Shown: one piece after another, positions 1 through 12,533 of the stretch | How positions within the stretch are numbered: the stretch's first letter is position 1 | Layout of the letters: every line of letters begins with the position of its first letter | Assembly (NCBI GenBank): GCA_025093555.1 | Contig: JAIWNF010000105.1 | Coordinates: forward strand, 1 to 64,000 | Origin: Circinella umbellata | Taxonomy: Eukaryota; Mucoromycota; Mucoromycetes; Mucorales; Lichtheimiaceae | Direction: 5' to 3' | Length of the DNA: 64,000 bases | The notes under the pieces: model-generated | Databases searched by the model: none | Told to the model about the DNA's origin: nothing | Seen by the model: the letters and a program-made list of their open reading frames with translations, nothing else | Position numbers and translations under genes: made by a program

Positions 1-1
1 G

Positions 2-997
2 AAATTACGTAAATCTGATGAGACATTTGGTATCACACCTTTTCCTCAGGAGATTGCTAGTAATATACACATCGATACTGTTAGCACGGAGAACAACAAT
101 AATCATGGTTTAGATCCATTATTACCAATCAGATTAAGTACGCGATTAGTGTTGCCAATTGGAGCTACAAGTAACCAAAAAGGAAAAATGTACAAGTATA
201 TTGCTTCAAGGTTAAAAACCAGATATGCTGTAACTCCTATTCATACCCGCCAGGAACTCGTTTTATTTTCAAATATAATGCCCAGAAGCACAGATATACC
301 AATTGATTGGAAGCAAAAAGCCCAACAATGGAATAGTAACCATGCTAATGGTAATGATATATTCTATAAAACACCTGAAATTCTCAAATCACACCACAAA
401 TCTTGGTTTTCTGGTCAAGTAATAGACCGTACAATTACCAGAAATAGCACCGAATTGATAACCATGAGGGAACAGTTGCAATCTCCTAGTCGAAGCAATA
501 ATATCAATTTACCACCACCTCCAAATATACCAACTGATGCAACAATTACTTTATCGAATACCAACTCCTTTGTGCTTCCACCTCCTATATTATCCAATGG
601 CGTATCAAATTCTTCTTTATCAATAATTCCAGCTCAACGACCCCATTCAACATCTACACGCCAACAACAGCACGAGCCTTTCGTTCCGCAGTGTATACAG
701 CCTTACATTCCACAAAATATACGATACTATCCGGCACCAACTTTCAGGCCACTTCAACCACCCCCCTCATTTACACCGCCAATACCACCCTCAGTGCCAC
801 CAGCAACGCTAATACTCCCACAACATTCGCATATATCTTTATCACCTAATGTACTCACACATCGCTCATCGTCAACAGCAGTCCCTATTTCGACATGGGA
901 ATTACCACGAAAACGTACACGTACTTGTAGATGTGGCATTGCAAACTGTAAAGGGCGCGCACAATCAAAGCTATGCCAAAATCGCAATCCTTCATAA
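2..997 (+). CDS. 3' part of uncharacterised protein with C-terminal Cys motif (5' end outside window)
   Basis: The frame is open from base 2 to the TAA at 995-997, with no ATG that must be the start, so this is the C-terminal ~331 codons of a longer gene. The first ~150 residues look globular (an Arg/Leu/Trp-bearing stretch with IFYKTPEIL). A Ser/Pro/Asn-rich low-complexity linker follows, with several Pro runs. The last ~30 residues are basic and carry a C-x-C-G-x4-C-K-G-R motif plus one more Cys, like a small zinc knuckle. Tails of this kind are familiar to me from fungal transposon-encoded or very repetitive proteins, but I cannot name the family. A transposon origin fits the repeat-rich surroundings and is inference only. 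Confidence 0.6.
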   Translation, partial: KLRKSDETFGITPFPQEIASNIHIDTVSTENNNNHGLDPLLPIRLSTRLVLPIGATSNQKGKMYKYIASRLKTRYAVTPIHTRQELVLFSNIMPRSTDIPIDWKQKAQQWNSNHANGNDIFYKTPEILKSHHKSWFSGQVIDRTITRNSTELITMREQLQSPSRSNNINLPPPPNIPTDATITLSNTNSFVLPPPILSNGVSNSSLSIIPAQRPHSTSTRQQQHEPFVPQCIQPYIPQNIRYYPAPTFRPLQPPPSFTPPIPPSVPPATLILPQHSHISLSPNVLTHRSSSTAVPISTWELPRKRTRTCRCGIANCKGRAQSKLCQNRNPS

Positions 998-1290
998 CCC
1001 CCAAAAAAAATATTTTTATATTTTTTATAATCAAACATATATACCAATAACATTCTGTGCTTCTGTTCTTTCAAAAATAATCTATTCAATTTTCCTTTTA
1101 TATCGTTACATCACCATATAATTACTCTTTCTTTTGTACTTGATAAAAAAGCTTTGATTTGCTTAGCTCAAATATAATAAATTAAACTCGCAGTAGTAAT
1201 ATCAATTACGTATATATTTCTTTATTTTTCCATACATAATGACATGCTTAGCTACTGTGTGTATATCATGGAATTTTTAAAAGTTGAATA

Positions 1291-2138
1291 CAGAGGGTCC
1301 CCGTTAATTTCATATCCGTTAATTTTCACACCTCAATAATTTCACCAAAAATCAAGGATTGGTAAAAATAACATAAGAAAATTTTCACATCCCCCTTAAT
1401 TTCACTTTCACACCACTAAGCGGCATTGAATTCTTAACGGGTATGTAAGTCAAAAAAAAATTATGTGATAAATATAAGGATTATAATTAAATTTGTATAC
1501 AGGATGGGTTACTTTTTTTTTATTACGCCATTTGCATGTTTTTTTAAGAGTTTATTCAATGTTTATTCTCTTCTAGGTTTTCTCGCTTTAAGCCTTTAGA
1601 TATCGTACTAATATCAGGTGCCTTAAACAACTTGAATTCATTTTTAGCCCATAATGCTAGTGATCGGTTTGTCATGGTTCGCGGGTTAAGTCTTTTTTTT
1701 CTCAGCCAGAATACTATACTGTTCAGCTGTCAAGCCAACGTTAGATTTGGTTACTGTCATTTTGTTTTAGTATATATAGAGCAGAGATATAGAAAGATGG
1801 AAAAAAAATGAAAAAATGGAATAATATAATAGATAAATTATTTCTGCATCTCTTAGGGACTATATATAGCTTTTATTTTTTCAAAAAAAAGTCATTGATA
1901 TGCTCAAATAAAAAAAGAAATAGTTCCAAAAATGCATTAAGAGCGATCGTATAGAAATAAGTTATTAATTAATACGTATTTTGATACATTAAAAGATACT
2001 GTATACAGTAGTAAGCTGAAGTATTCAATATATGCACATTCTTGGAAAAAAATTTCATAGTATCCGTTAATTTTCACACCCCTTTATTTTCACAAAAAAA
2101 TTGGGAAATGGCCCTATGAAATTAACGGGGACCCTCTG
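1291..2138 (-). mobile_element. Family A copy 1: pogo-derived short element (MITE-like)
   Basis: Terminal inverted repeats begin CAGAGGGTCCCCGTTAATTT at 1291 and end with the complementary sequence at 2138; TA flanks both ends, as expected of a Tc1/mariner-pogo TA duplication. Subterminal sequence (TCCGTTAATTTTCACACC) is also inverted. On the minus strand the interior (about 1763 to 1575) still reads as a CENP-B-type N-terminal helix-turn-helix: an LTAEQ start, then LALWAKNEF, then STISKGLKRE, interrupted by a frame change. Only the first ~70 residues of a transposase survive, so it is non-autonomous. Related copies lie at 17817-18620 and 54476-55264. Confidence 0.8.
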
Positions 2139-2204
2139 TATCAATGTTCGTTACTACACATCAATAATTTTTTACAAGGGTATCCTTGGTTATAGATATT
2201 CTGG

Positions 2205-2345
2205 TCATCCTCCTTTTGATATAGTTGAAACCCATTATTCTGACGAACCCCATATATAAAGTAAGAGGTCTTGATGACGCTTGATATTTTCGCCATGATA
2301 CTTTTGATTTATCTAAAACCCATTATTCTAACGAACACCATTAAC
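2205..2345. repeat. Imperfect direct duplication
   Basis: A segment containing AACCCATTATTCTGACGAAC near 2230 recurs about 90 bp later as AACCCATTATTCTAACGAAC, each preceded by CTTTTGAT-like sequence. It is short and diverged, and no coding function is apparent. Confidence 0.5.
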
Positions 2346-2686
2346 AAAAAGAAGGATTAATTCCATCAGGCCCAGACATGTCACACGGGCCAAAAATTGA
2401 GCGAACGCTTATGTTCTGATGAAGCGTCCCAAGCACAAGTGGATTATAGAAACAGCCTTCAGCGAGAACTCCAATTCGAAAAAACGAGCAAAGATAAAGA
2501 AAAAAAACAAAATTGCGCCAAATCCAACACCAATATATTGATTACTACAACTATTCTTCTTTTGCATCATCCATATTTATTGTAAACCCCCGTTTTTTGC
2601 AATCTCTATGTTTGCACACACCCTGGTTTATTTTGCGTTACATTTCAAACAAATTCCTATCTGTCCAAAAATAAGGTTTGACCGTA

Positions 2687-3456
2687 AGGTGCACACTGAA
2701 CTAAATCGTCCATTTATCCAAAATTTGGGGTGTTTTCAAATATCAACGGGTACCAATATTGCCACAAGTGAGCCTGTCAAATTTCACTGATCATAGTTAA
2801 AGTCCGCGAAATACTATAGAAAGTTAATTTATATTTCATGAAAAAATATGACAGTGTATATGTTTGTAGTATTAAGAAGCACCCTACGTTTTTTTTCTTT
2901 TTCACTGTTGTTTGGTTTTCATAGTGTCATTTGATATTCCTGCTATTTCCCCAGTATTTTCTGCGGAAGCCTGGTTCTATTTCTTTATTTAAAAATCCCA
3001 GATCCAATTATTATTATTATTTTTTTTTTTTTGGTAAAGATGATAGTAACTTAATGCAAGCACTATTTAGAAAATGTTATTTTTCGAGTTTATTCTTGTT
3101 CTTATATCTATTTGTTTTTTTATGAGTGAAAAAAATATATAATGGTAAGCGTCAGAAGCTTCATATAATCCACAGCACGAACCTTATGTAACTATAAATC
3201 ATCCACTTTTATAGATTACGTACACACTGCTTATTCCTTTTCTTGAAATATTGGGGTTTACTCAGTAAAATAGCATATTTTGACGATATTTTGAAATGTT
3301 TTTTCAAAAAATGGTTTCGTAACATCTCTTCATAATACTTTAATTAGCATATATAACGGCTTAAAAGTATTTATAAATTCATTTCTGACAACTTTTTGTA
3401 AATTCTTATTCCATTCCATATTTTGACGGTTTAAGTCACGATACGTACGTACACCT
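2687..3456. mobile_element. Family D copy 1: TA-flanked inverted-repeat element
   Basis: The left end AGGTGCACACTGAACTAAAT pairs with the right end, whose complement begins AGGTGTACG and continues TGACTTAAACCGTC; TA lies just outside both ends. Homologous copies lie at 37023-38276, 53007-53811 and 57485-58404, with a fragment at 61075-61373. No intact ORF. Transposase class is inferred from TA flanks and from a transposase-like tail in the 57 kb copy. Confidence 0.65.
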
Positions 3457-3857
3457 TAATCAAGACTTAAACCAAATAGCAACATACTACTGCAGTATGA
3501 TAATGTATCTCACAACAGCGTCTATCGCTAAGACTTTCCTTTCTATGTACTTCTTTGATCAGACATTTTATGTTAATTTACGTATGCTATTTTTGTTTAT
3601 ATTTTTTGTATAAATGATGCGCTTTATATATGTGTGATAACATTTTGCAATGCATAACTTCTATTTATTTACGTATATAATATTGATTCATGCATTTTCA
3701 GGGGTTATAGTACAATACATTATAAGAAGAAATCAATTACTTTTTAACAGAAGTGTCAATAAAAGAACTAGTTGTAGATTAGATTCGACACTTTAGTATC
3801 AGTATAGTAACACTGCTCGGAAGGTCGCATGTTTCGAGCTACACCCATAGTAATCTC

Positions 3858-6218
3858 TTAATCAAAGATATCAAATTCGTCAATGGTTTTTACATATTTG
3901 ATTTTTCTACCTGTCCTATATACAGATGATATGATACTTTCAGAGCTAACATTACAACATTTCACAACCAAAGTATTCAACTTCTTTGCAGTATAGACCA
4001 ATTCTTCGATTTCTTCCTCAATTAACCAATCCATGCCATATAAATAAAGTTCCTCAAGCTCTTCCATTCTGCAAATTATATCCAAAATCGTATTATGAGT
4101 TAAAAATGTGTCACGCTCCGGAAATACTTCCATGTTTCCCAATATGAGCTTGGTTATATGCACGTTTTGTTTATATAGCTTGAGAAAAAAGTCCTTGAAG
4201 CCTCGACGCGTAATTTTACTACTACCTTTGAAACCCAGACATTTGATCGTCTTGATATTAGCAAGGGCATCAAGTACATCGTTCGAAAGATTATGGCAAC
4301 ATTCAAACATAACATTCTTTAGCTTTCTTGTTGTATTGGATCCAGGCAGTGATGTGGTAGCATATTCGTTGAATAATCGTATCCAACATTGTGTATCAAG
4401 AGTATTCTCCTGATCAGTGTGTCTCCGATAAACGCGTGAGAACGCAAGTGTCTCCAATGGTTGTTGAGAGTTTATCAATGTATCCACCACAGCGGATAAA
4501 TCGGACGTATTAACTGATTTAAAATACGTGAGCGACGGTGATACCATTCGGCAAAAGAGTGGCTCATATGCATCATAAATGTCTGGCCAGTACTTTAACC
4601 TTTTCAATCGATCCATATTCAGTACCATATTATCTGCTTTCATTGCGTAACCTGGACGAAAATTGTCAAAGGGTTCATCATCGTCCTTTTGCTGTTCTGT
4701 TGAACCCATGTTGGCATGTAGTATCTCCAACGTTTTTTGATTTTTTTGCAGAAGTCGCAAAAATGTATCCCCAGGTACACCCCATCCACCGTTACTGGAG
4801 TAGAATGCGCGTAACCGTCCTTGATGCTGCTTGGTATACATATTATCCATGTTGATCACTGGAATTATTGGCTCTTTGTTGTTATAGTCTTGATTTAATA
4901 TATCATGTGATGCTGGTAATTCCAACGAATTATCGTAGCCCAGTATTTCGACATTAGGAAAGTAATCGATTACGACGTCGAGTGCACTTGGTGTTGCTCC
5001 CAGCAATCTTAATCGTTGAACATATGGACACCATTTTGTTAACGGTTTGAGAGCATCACCAGACGTTGATGATGTTCTTAATGAAAGGTCGGTCAAAAAA
5101 CGGTGTGGTTTTTGTAAAGCTTCCGGTTCACCAAGTACATCTGCAAGGGAATCAGTCACATTGAACCGAAGCGTTTTGAGATTGGGAAGGTAGAATAGTA
5201 TATCCGTAATTGTTATTGGAGCTCCATATTCGTGAAATTCAAGGATGACCTTGGTCAAAGTGTAGCGTGTTCTCCAGAAACCGTTCGTTAATGATATTAT
5301 TGAATTTGTATGGAACGCATTAGACATATTAGCTGTAATAATAATAATAATAATAAAGTAGCAGGAACAAGAGCAAAATTATTACTAGTCAGTTTACTAT
5401 TTCATCACTATTCAATATCTTCCCTACTGTAAAATTACATTGTGTGTTTATGTTTTATAAGGAGTCTATTTACCTATCACTTCAAGTGACTTGAGTTTTC
5501 GAAAATAACCGTTTTCCAAATCTTCAAGATATCTCACCCATGCCTCCTCCATTGTTGTGTCAATGGTCAGATGGTGGATATGTTTCTCAATCTTTGGTAG
5601 CACACGTGCAATAGCCATAGTTCCAGCATAATAATGACCATTATATATATACTTCCACGCATTTTGACAATTTTCTAATCGTTGAGACCATATTCTCGAC
5701 ACATCAAATAAATTTGCTCTTTCTTCTTCTTTTGATAATAATACAATTTCATCCATTATTTCTATTGGAAGAGCGCTCACCAGGTCAAAATGTTGATTAG
5801 TTTTTTCATCCACCATCTTTTTGGCTTGTAACAATTGTCCATAAGCTAAATCATTCGATGCTACTTTTTCTAAACCTTCTTGATACACGTTGGAAGCTCT
5901 TTTTTGTTTTCCTTGCATAGACAATAATTGACCAAAGCACAAGTAACCCTGAGATAGAGTTGGTGCGTATTCTATCATGGCTTTAGCATCTTCTTCAGCA
6001 GCTTGAAATTGACTTTGCATACTGAGTGCAAGAGCGCGACGTTCAAATACCCATAAAAGCTCGAATTGTTCTATATATTTAATGGCATTTGTTGCTTGTT
6101 GAATGGCTGCGTCATATCCGCCATGGTCGTAGGCATTTGTGACTTTTTGGAGAGAAGGGATAGGTATAGCTGTATTCATGTTTGTAGTTGCTGTGGTAAC
6201 TGGTGATACAGTACTCAT
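3858..6218 (-). CDS. TPR / F-box / leucine-rich-repeat protein, probable SCF ubiquitin-ligase adaptor
   Basis: Two exons, 5474-6218 and 3858-5332, joined across a 141-nt intron (donor GTAAAT, acceptor ACAG, with an ATT-triplet microsatellite inside). They splice in frame to 739 aa. The ATG at 6216-6218 is the first in frame. Residues ~20-130 form two or three TPR-like helical pairs. Residues ~144-185 (LPIEIMDEIVLL and following helices) match an F-box. The remaining ~500 aa are leucine-rich repeats of the F-box/LRR type. This order (TPR, F-box, LRR) is that of Pof3/Dia2-type proteins, which recruit substrates to SCF E3 ligases in the nucleus. Large families with this layout are usual in mucoralean fungi, so orthology to Pof3 is not claimed. 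No frame breaks. Confidence 0.88.
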
Positions 6219-8119
6219 AGTCAATAATGGGACCCAATAAATGAAAAAGAAAACAGAGGGAGAAGGTGGGAGGAAAGATAAGAAAAGAAAAAAATAAATA
6301 CCTTTGTCTTTTTATATGGTCGTTACATATTTTATTTTTACATGTTTATTGATATGTAAAAAAAAGAAAGTTACCCAGGACTGGAAAGCGGGCACCATAT
6401 TAAAGCTTGTATCACAACAACGAGGCGCAAGCTCACAAGCTTATTCATAACAAGACGATTCCAAGGGCTACTTCCTCTTTTATAAAATACTTTATCCTGC
6501 AATAAGAAGGCGATTAATAATAGCAAGTGCTATGTTAATAAGGATAGAAAAATGCGTTATTGAAATCAAATTGCTAATGACCACGTCATATATACGAGAA
6601 GTTATAGGTGTCAATTAATAATAATTTGGTACATGGAAAGAAGATGGCGGAAAATCTCTGCTATGAAGGAAATGTAAAAATGTCCAAGGCTTAGGATAAT
6701 GCGAACCAACGTATCTCCATACAAGTGTTTAAGCTTGATACAAAAATGAACAAGAGCTTCTCAGATTGCTGGCATGTTCGACAAATCGGTGCTTGAATTA
6801 AAGCTGTGTAGTCATGATCATTTCTACAAAAAGAATTGCGCCAATGAAATCGTTTTAATCAAGTAACTTAAACGTATCACCTCTTTTTTGTGTATATTCA
6901 ACCAAGTCGATATCAATAACCATTAATAATCATTACATTTTTATCTTATATATTTAAGCAGACTAGTCTTTACACTATCAAACTAACTGTGACGAGAACT
7001 GAAGTAAAAAAACCGCACGGATAACGTGCGCTGTTAATGGAAAATCGGTGCAACCATGGAGATCGCCTGTAACTTCAACCACGAAACAAAAACAAAGTCG
7101 CAACAATAAAGCTGCTTTACGTAATCAAACAATTGAAAAATATTATGGCTGTTTTGTGGATGATAGGTATTCGAGCAAGTTAACACTAATGAGCAGTAAC
7201 AATTGATACATATTATATTGGTGGTTTTAATAATGTAAAATTGATTAAAACGAATATAATTCATAAAACGTTATTATAGAATAGTTTCTATATGTTGATG
7301 TATGTTTAGTAGGAGAAGTTGTACTGGTAATATTACAAGAAGATTAGCTATGAGTGTTGGCCCTTTACCACTGCATTTGAAAACCTGGAAACAAAAAAAT
7401 CGCATAGGTAGAACTATCCTAATATTTTAGCTTTTTGTAAAAAATTCTTTAACTTTAACGTAAAACTACCCCAAGTGGTGTGCATACAGCTACGTGTCAC
7501 AAAAGCAGTATAACAAAAAAAAATTACGAGTCAAGATGTGTCATCATAAAAAGAACAATTTAGATGATATTGGATGAACATATATTTCGTATTAAGAACT
7601 CACTTTTTTATTATTATCAAAATTCAGCAGTAGTACGTATGAATACTATGAGTATATCAATGGAGACGCACAAAGAAATGATTGTTTGTTTACGTACATA
7701 CATGTATTTGGTTAGTTTTTTTTATATGGAAAAGTAGTAGATTCTAATTAGACTCGGTGATCACCAGTACAAGTTACTGTAAATATAATAGGATTAATTA
7801 ATACATCATAAACAACTTTTCAAATGATGAAAATTTCTTTGAGAAACGAACACTATCATACCTGAATTCTCTTATATATAAAAGAATAATACTTGTTGAA
7901 AGTGATAATAATATAAACAGACTTTAATCTTTGCACGTGTACAAATGGAATTTTTATTGTGCTTAATATGCCAAGTGATACTGAAACCTGGGAGCTGACA
8001 ATACATATATTTTGATTAAAGTAGAATGTAATGTATAGAGTATAGTGTATCATATCAAAATACAATTGTCTAGATCCACCACTAAAATTATGCAAATGAC
8101 AAGCGAAGGAGTGCATGAG
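6219..8119. other. Gene-poor AT-rich interval
   Basis: No ORF here shows codon structure, homology or splice-site support; short ORFs such as the one at 7034-7264 (-) are low complexity. The first ~200 bp upstream of 6218 presumably hold the promoter of the F-box gene. I see no RNA gene or inverted repeat. Confidence 0.5.
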
Positions 8120-9050
8120 TGACCAATCTGATTTGACCCTCATAAAATGCACCATTCATAAGAAGGGTTAAAAAACATGTTGTTATAAAGGCTCGAAAAA
8201 AATAATATTTTTGGATATAATAATCAGTCGACTTTTTCGTAAAAAATAGATTACTTTTTCTTTTTCCAGTAGAGCGTTGCAAGATAGCTGTAAATATAGA
8301 TGGCTTCAAACGCTTAATCCAAAATAGGGGGGGGTATGTGTAAATGAACCAATACGGGTGGGGGAATCGGAAATCGAACGACATTTTTTTTAATTGATTG
8401 GGACCCTTTTACTTTTCAATTATAGACTTTTTCTTCTACCGCCACCATGGCCACGTAAAAAAAATATGTTTCTCGATAAAGTAAAATAAAAATGTTATTT
8501 CCATGACGATGAGCCGTTATAAACTAGTTTTTCCTTTGACAGGGCACGTTTCAAAAAATCTAAATCAGATTTTTTTTTGTTTCTTTGAATGAATGAGTAA
8601 AAGCTCTAATCTTTCGTACGTAGTATCTCACCATAATAGTTTTGGCTTCACATTCACATGGCTTTGTTTTATGTAGATGCCGTTCGGTCGTTGCCTCCGA
8701 TGATAAAAAAAGAATTGAGCATTCCTATTTCAGTATTGTTCAATAAATATATATCATAAAGCTATTACCATGGGTCATGCATGATTGTAGAAAAGTAAAG
8801 ATAAAGTTAGTGTACCTTACAAATCTTTCATTTTATTTTTTCAACATCAAGAGAAGATAAAAGACCAAGACAAAATTTTATCTTTTAAATTTTTCATGTC
8901 ATTGATCGTGTTGATAAAAGTACTTCCTTTTAATTGTTTATTTATTTTATTTTGATCGTGCAACATAAAAATTTACTCTTTATCATTTGTATTATATTAG
9001 CATTGAGATAAAAGTGTTGCTCATAAGGGTTGGGTTATGTGGGTGAATTT
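8120..9050. repeat. Family F copy 1: ~0.9-kb dispersed repeat
   Basis: Collinear with 21860-22115 plus 23097-23870. Shared anchors include GACCAATCTGAT near the left end, GGCTTCAAACGCT, CGGAAATCGA, CTTTGAATGAATGAGTAAAA and GAGTTATGTGG-like sequence near the right. The copies are well diverged and have indels. No TIRs or coding frame recognised. Confidence 0.6.
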
Positions 9051-11380
9051 CTGTAGTAAGTATGGTGATTTAGTTTAATAGTAGTTGCCTTTTTTAATGA
9101 TATGATATACAATAATATTATTGATCCAACAAATACGTACAGTAAACCCACACAATATGGGATGTGGGACCCATACAGAGTTCTAAGCAGCACAATATTG
9201 ATGCTAGATCAAATAGACTCATTCCTATTAAAGATAATAATGCAAGTATATTTTGTTCTTGGAATTTTATGAAATGAAATGATAAAAAAAAAATTGAACA
9301 TAATAATGAAGATGTTTGTTCATGCGAACACTCAGTAGTATTATGTTTTACTGACTTTGATCGGAGAACGTATTGTATTCATGCAAAATAAAGAATAAAA
9401 TATCATGTCAGCTGAGTGAAAATGGGCCAATGTTTAGCTTATATAGTTTTACTTCTGTGAATATGTATACGGCTTCTTTATGTTTACGTAATTATATACT
9501 AAAAATAAATTACAATTATAAAAAAAAGTAAGGCTCTTTTTCCCCTTGCCAAACATCACCTTTCCAGAACAAAAAAAAGTCAACGAGTCCTTCATCCTGG
9601 CTTATAACACTCTCTTTATGGAAAATAAATCATGATGCTTCTTTAGAGAGGCAATCTATTTGTTAGCAGTATCTTTTAGCTTATATCAGGATTCACGATT
9701 GGATTTACGTACGAATGAAGAGTATGGGGGAAAGTAAATAATCTGAAACCGACGTTCTGTAACTCAATCCTCGACAATCGGTACCAGAATTACCTGAAAT
9801 AAGATATCAATATTGGATGTGGATGACTATTTGTTTAATGCACTTTATAAAATCACTGTTAGGAGTGGTTCCGTTTTTTGAAGGCTGGTCCATCACATTT
9901 TCTTTACTTAGCTGCTGGTACATAAATCTCTTTTACGGATAATAATAAAATAACAACATATGCGGGAACAACTCCTAATATGCTAATATTAAGTCCCTTC
10001 ATTTTTCTATCAATTTATCATGATTTATTGATAGTAGAATAACCATACAAGTGACATCTGCTTCTGTTGAATCCCACTTCATCGATAAAGACGGATGCTG
10101 AAAAAAAGTCGACTCCACAGTGATATCATCATCCCCGGCAACAAGTACGTTTATGGGTAAGGGGACATTTTTTGCGCGTATGATTATTGTACCGGAACCT
10201 GTATTAATAGTTACTATAAATTTTCACAGTGCTGGGAAAAGAGATTGGTAATATCACTGCGACTGTAATTGTTGCTTGTTCGTGTATTTTTTTCTTTCAA
10301 AGATAAAAGACATCACGTATGCTCGTCAGTACGTTTTAATTTGATACAAGTATTGTTATAGATGTCCTAGCAACCTCTTTTCACCAATTTTCGCATAATT
10401 TTATTTTATTAATGGTATATCGTTTCGCATCCGAAAACCCAATATTTTTAGTCCTGATTGTAGCTACTCGAGGCGATATATATACTTTCTGGTAGATCCT
10501 TTGGAGATTCTGTCTATCTTTTATTTTTTTGCCTTCTATATTTCATATCCCAAGCTGCGTTCGGGGTTCATAATTGTGAGTATCTTTGTTCTGCTGTGTT
10601 TAGTGGCAAGTCAACCTTTGCATAAAATAATAATTTCTAACATGAGTAATGACATTATAAAAAACAACACGTTTATTTCTGTTTTATTCTTGCTTTAGTA
10701 GTATGATGATAAAGTGAAAGTAACCTATTCAATTGATTGAATTTACATAACAACAAATTGAAAATAAGTATACCGTACATTTATATTAAATATACAAAAG
10801 TAATTATTTACGTAACATAATTGCAATAAAAATTATACGAAAGTTGATTATAAATCAATTTATTCATTTTCCAAAGAAGACAATATAAATGTTAGGAGTA
10901 CAGCAGTAAAAACTTACGCACAATAACTACGTATTAAAAAAAAATATAAAGAAAAGCTATTTTTAAATCATATTCGAAATCATAACAATGTATAATATAC
11001 CATCAATATAACATGTATTGTGTACTTCCATTAAACCAAAAGTATTACTTATTCAAGTGAATACCTAGGGAGGGGGGGGCTAGGTTATTTACAAGCTACC
11101 TAGTATTTATAAGAATAATATCACTTATATACACATATATAATTAGTTTTATCATTATTAACTTCTCATATCATATTATCAGGTAAACAAGAATAATTAA
11201 AGAAATCACTAAATCATAGAGAGGATTTCAATTCATTCTCAGTTGGGTTTAAACCTTCTATAGCGCACATGAAAAAAAAAAAAAAAGAAAAAGCGCGTTT
11301 CTTTTTTTTAGTTTTTAGTTTTTGACATCAACCCATTAAAACCTATCTTTTTTTTTTTATATATATAAATAAAACAAAAC
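9051..11380. other. Gene-poor interval with one possible exon relic
   Basis: Mostly AT-rich sequence without supported genes. The exception is a 74-codon open frame on the minus strand (9999-10223) that lacks a start ATG but is not low complexity and contains an AATACAG acceptor-like site near its 5' end. It may be an orphan or decayed exon. A G-run lies at 11070-11078. The last ~100 bp before 11381 contain GCGCG and a T-rich tract, plausibly the core promoter of the HP1-like gene. Confidence 0.4.
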
Positions 11381-12533
11381 ATGAGTCATTCACCTCAACG
11401 TGAGGAAGAAAAAAGTGGAAGTGAGGGTGAGAACGAATATGAAGTAGAAAAGTTAGTGGCTCATCGACGAATTAACCAACGTGGTGGAGTATGTTTTTTT
11501 TTTCTTTTAATATATATTTATATATGTTAAGATCTTGAATAGAAAGATCTATCCTTTTTATAATTAAAGAATCAATGGTATTAATGAAATGTATTTTTAT
11601 TTATTTATATTAGTCTAAAGTCATGTATTTGGTGAAATGGAAAAATTATAGTGATGAAGATAATACTTGGGAAAAAGAAGAAGATATGTATGTATTTTAT
11701 AGTTTCATTGTCTTACAAGTCTTTTTTTTTTTCAGAAAAAGAAAAACTAATATAATTTATATAATTTTTAATTTTCAGTTTTTCTCAAGAACTGATTGAT
11801 GCTTATTGGAAGCAACAAGATGAGAAGAAAAAAGGAAAACGTACAGCACAAACTAAAAAACGATCAACTTTGGAAAACGATGATGATAAAAATACTACGA
11901 CTACTGCTCCAAAATCGAAACAACGCCGTACTTTGGCCAGTTCCCCTAATAATAAACGTCGAAAAATATCAAGACAATCAAGTCAAAATGATAATAATGA
12001 TTCAAATTCAAGTAATAGTTATAGTAGCAGTAGCAGTAGTGCAGACGAAGAAGAGGATGTGGATATGGAAAATGAACAAGCTCAAAAAACCCCAGTAATC
12101 ACACGAGATATCAATGTCAGACCACCAGAGGGTTATCAATGGTCGGATGCAACAGTGGTATCTCATATTTTTATTGACACTGCTGGCAATTTATTAGCAA
12201 AAATAACTTGGTAAATAATACTATCGAGTAATAATAAATGGGATACAGAGATGAATGGGAGTATAATATTCGTGAGAAGGTATTAATTGAATTATTATTT
12301 TTCTATCATGCTATAGGCCGAATGGAGAAGAAACTTTTTCATCAACAAATCTTGTACGAGCAACGGCACCTCATCTTGTAAGTTACTTTATTTTTGCATA
12401 ATAATATATGCTTACAATAATAATAATGACAAATGGATTATTCATTATATTAAATATGTCTTTGTTATCTATTATTACGTAGTTGCTTGATTTCTATGAA
12501 GCACACCTTAAATTTGGTCCTATTGAAGAATGA
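11381..12533 (+). CDS. HP1-like heterochromatin protein (chromodomain + chromoshadow domain)
   Basis: Five exons: 11381-11488, 11614-11687, 11779-12210, 12317-12377, 12483-12533, all with GT..AG introns, splicing in frame to 241 aa. Residues ~20-72 are a chromodomain (EYEVEKLVAHR, then YLVKWKNYSDEDNTWEKEED). The methyl-lysine cage aromatics appear present as Y20, W45 and Y48. Residues ~75-165 are a basic then Ser/Asp-rich hinge. Residues ~180-237 are a chromoshadow domain (HIFIDTAGNLLAKITWPNGE through LLDFYEAHL). This two-domain form is the HP1/Swi6 class, which reads H3K9 methylation and dimerises through the shadow domain. The acceptor before the last exon is ACGTAG. Repeat-rich DNA surrounds it. 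Confidence 0.93.

Noticed and set aside
3770..3845. Possible tRNA or SINE head (TAGTATCAGTATAG ... GTTTCGAGC)
   Set aside because: B-box-like sequence is present but no cloverleaf can be drawn and no second copy was seen.
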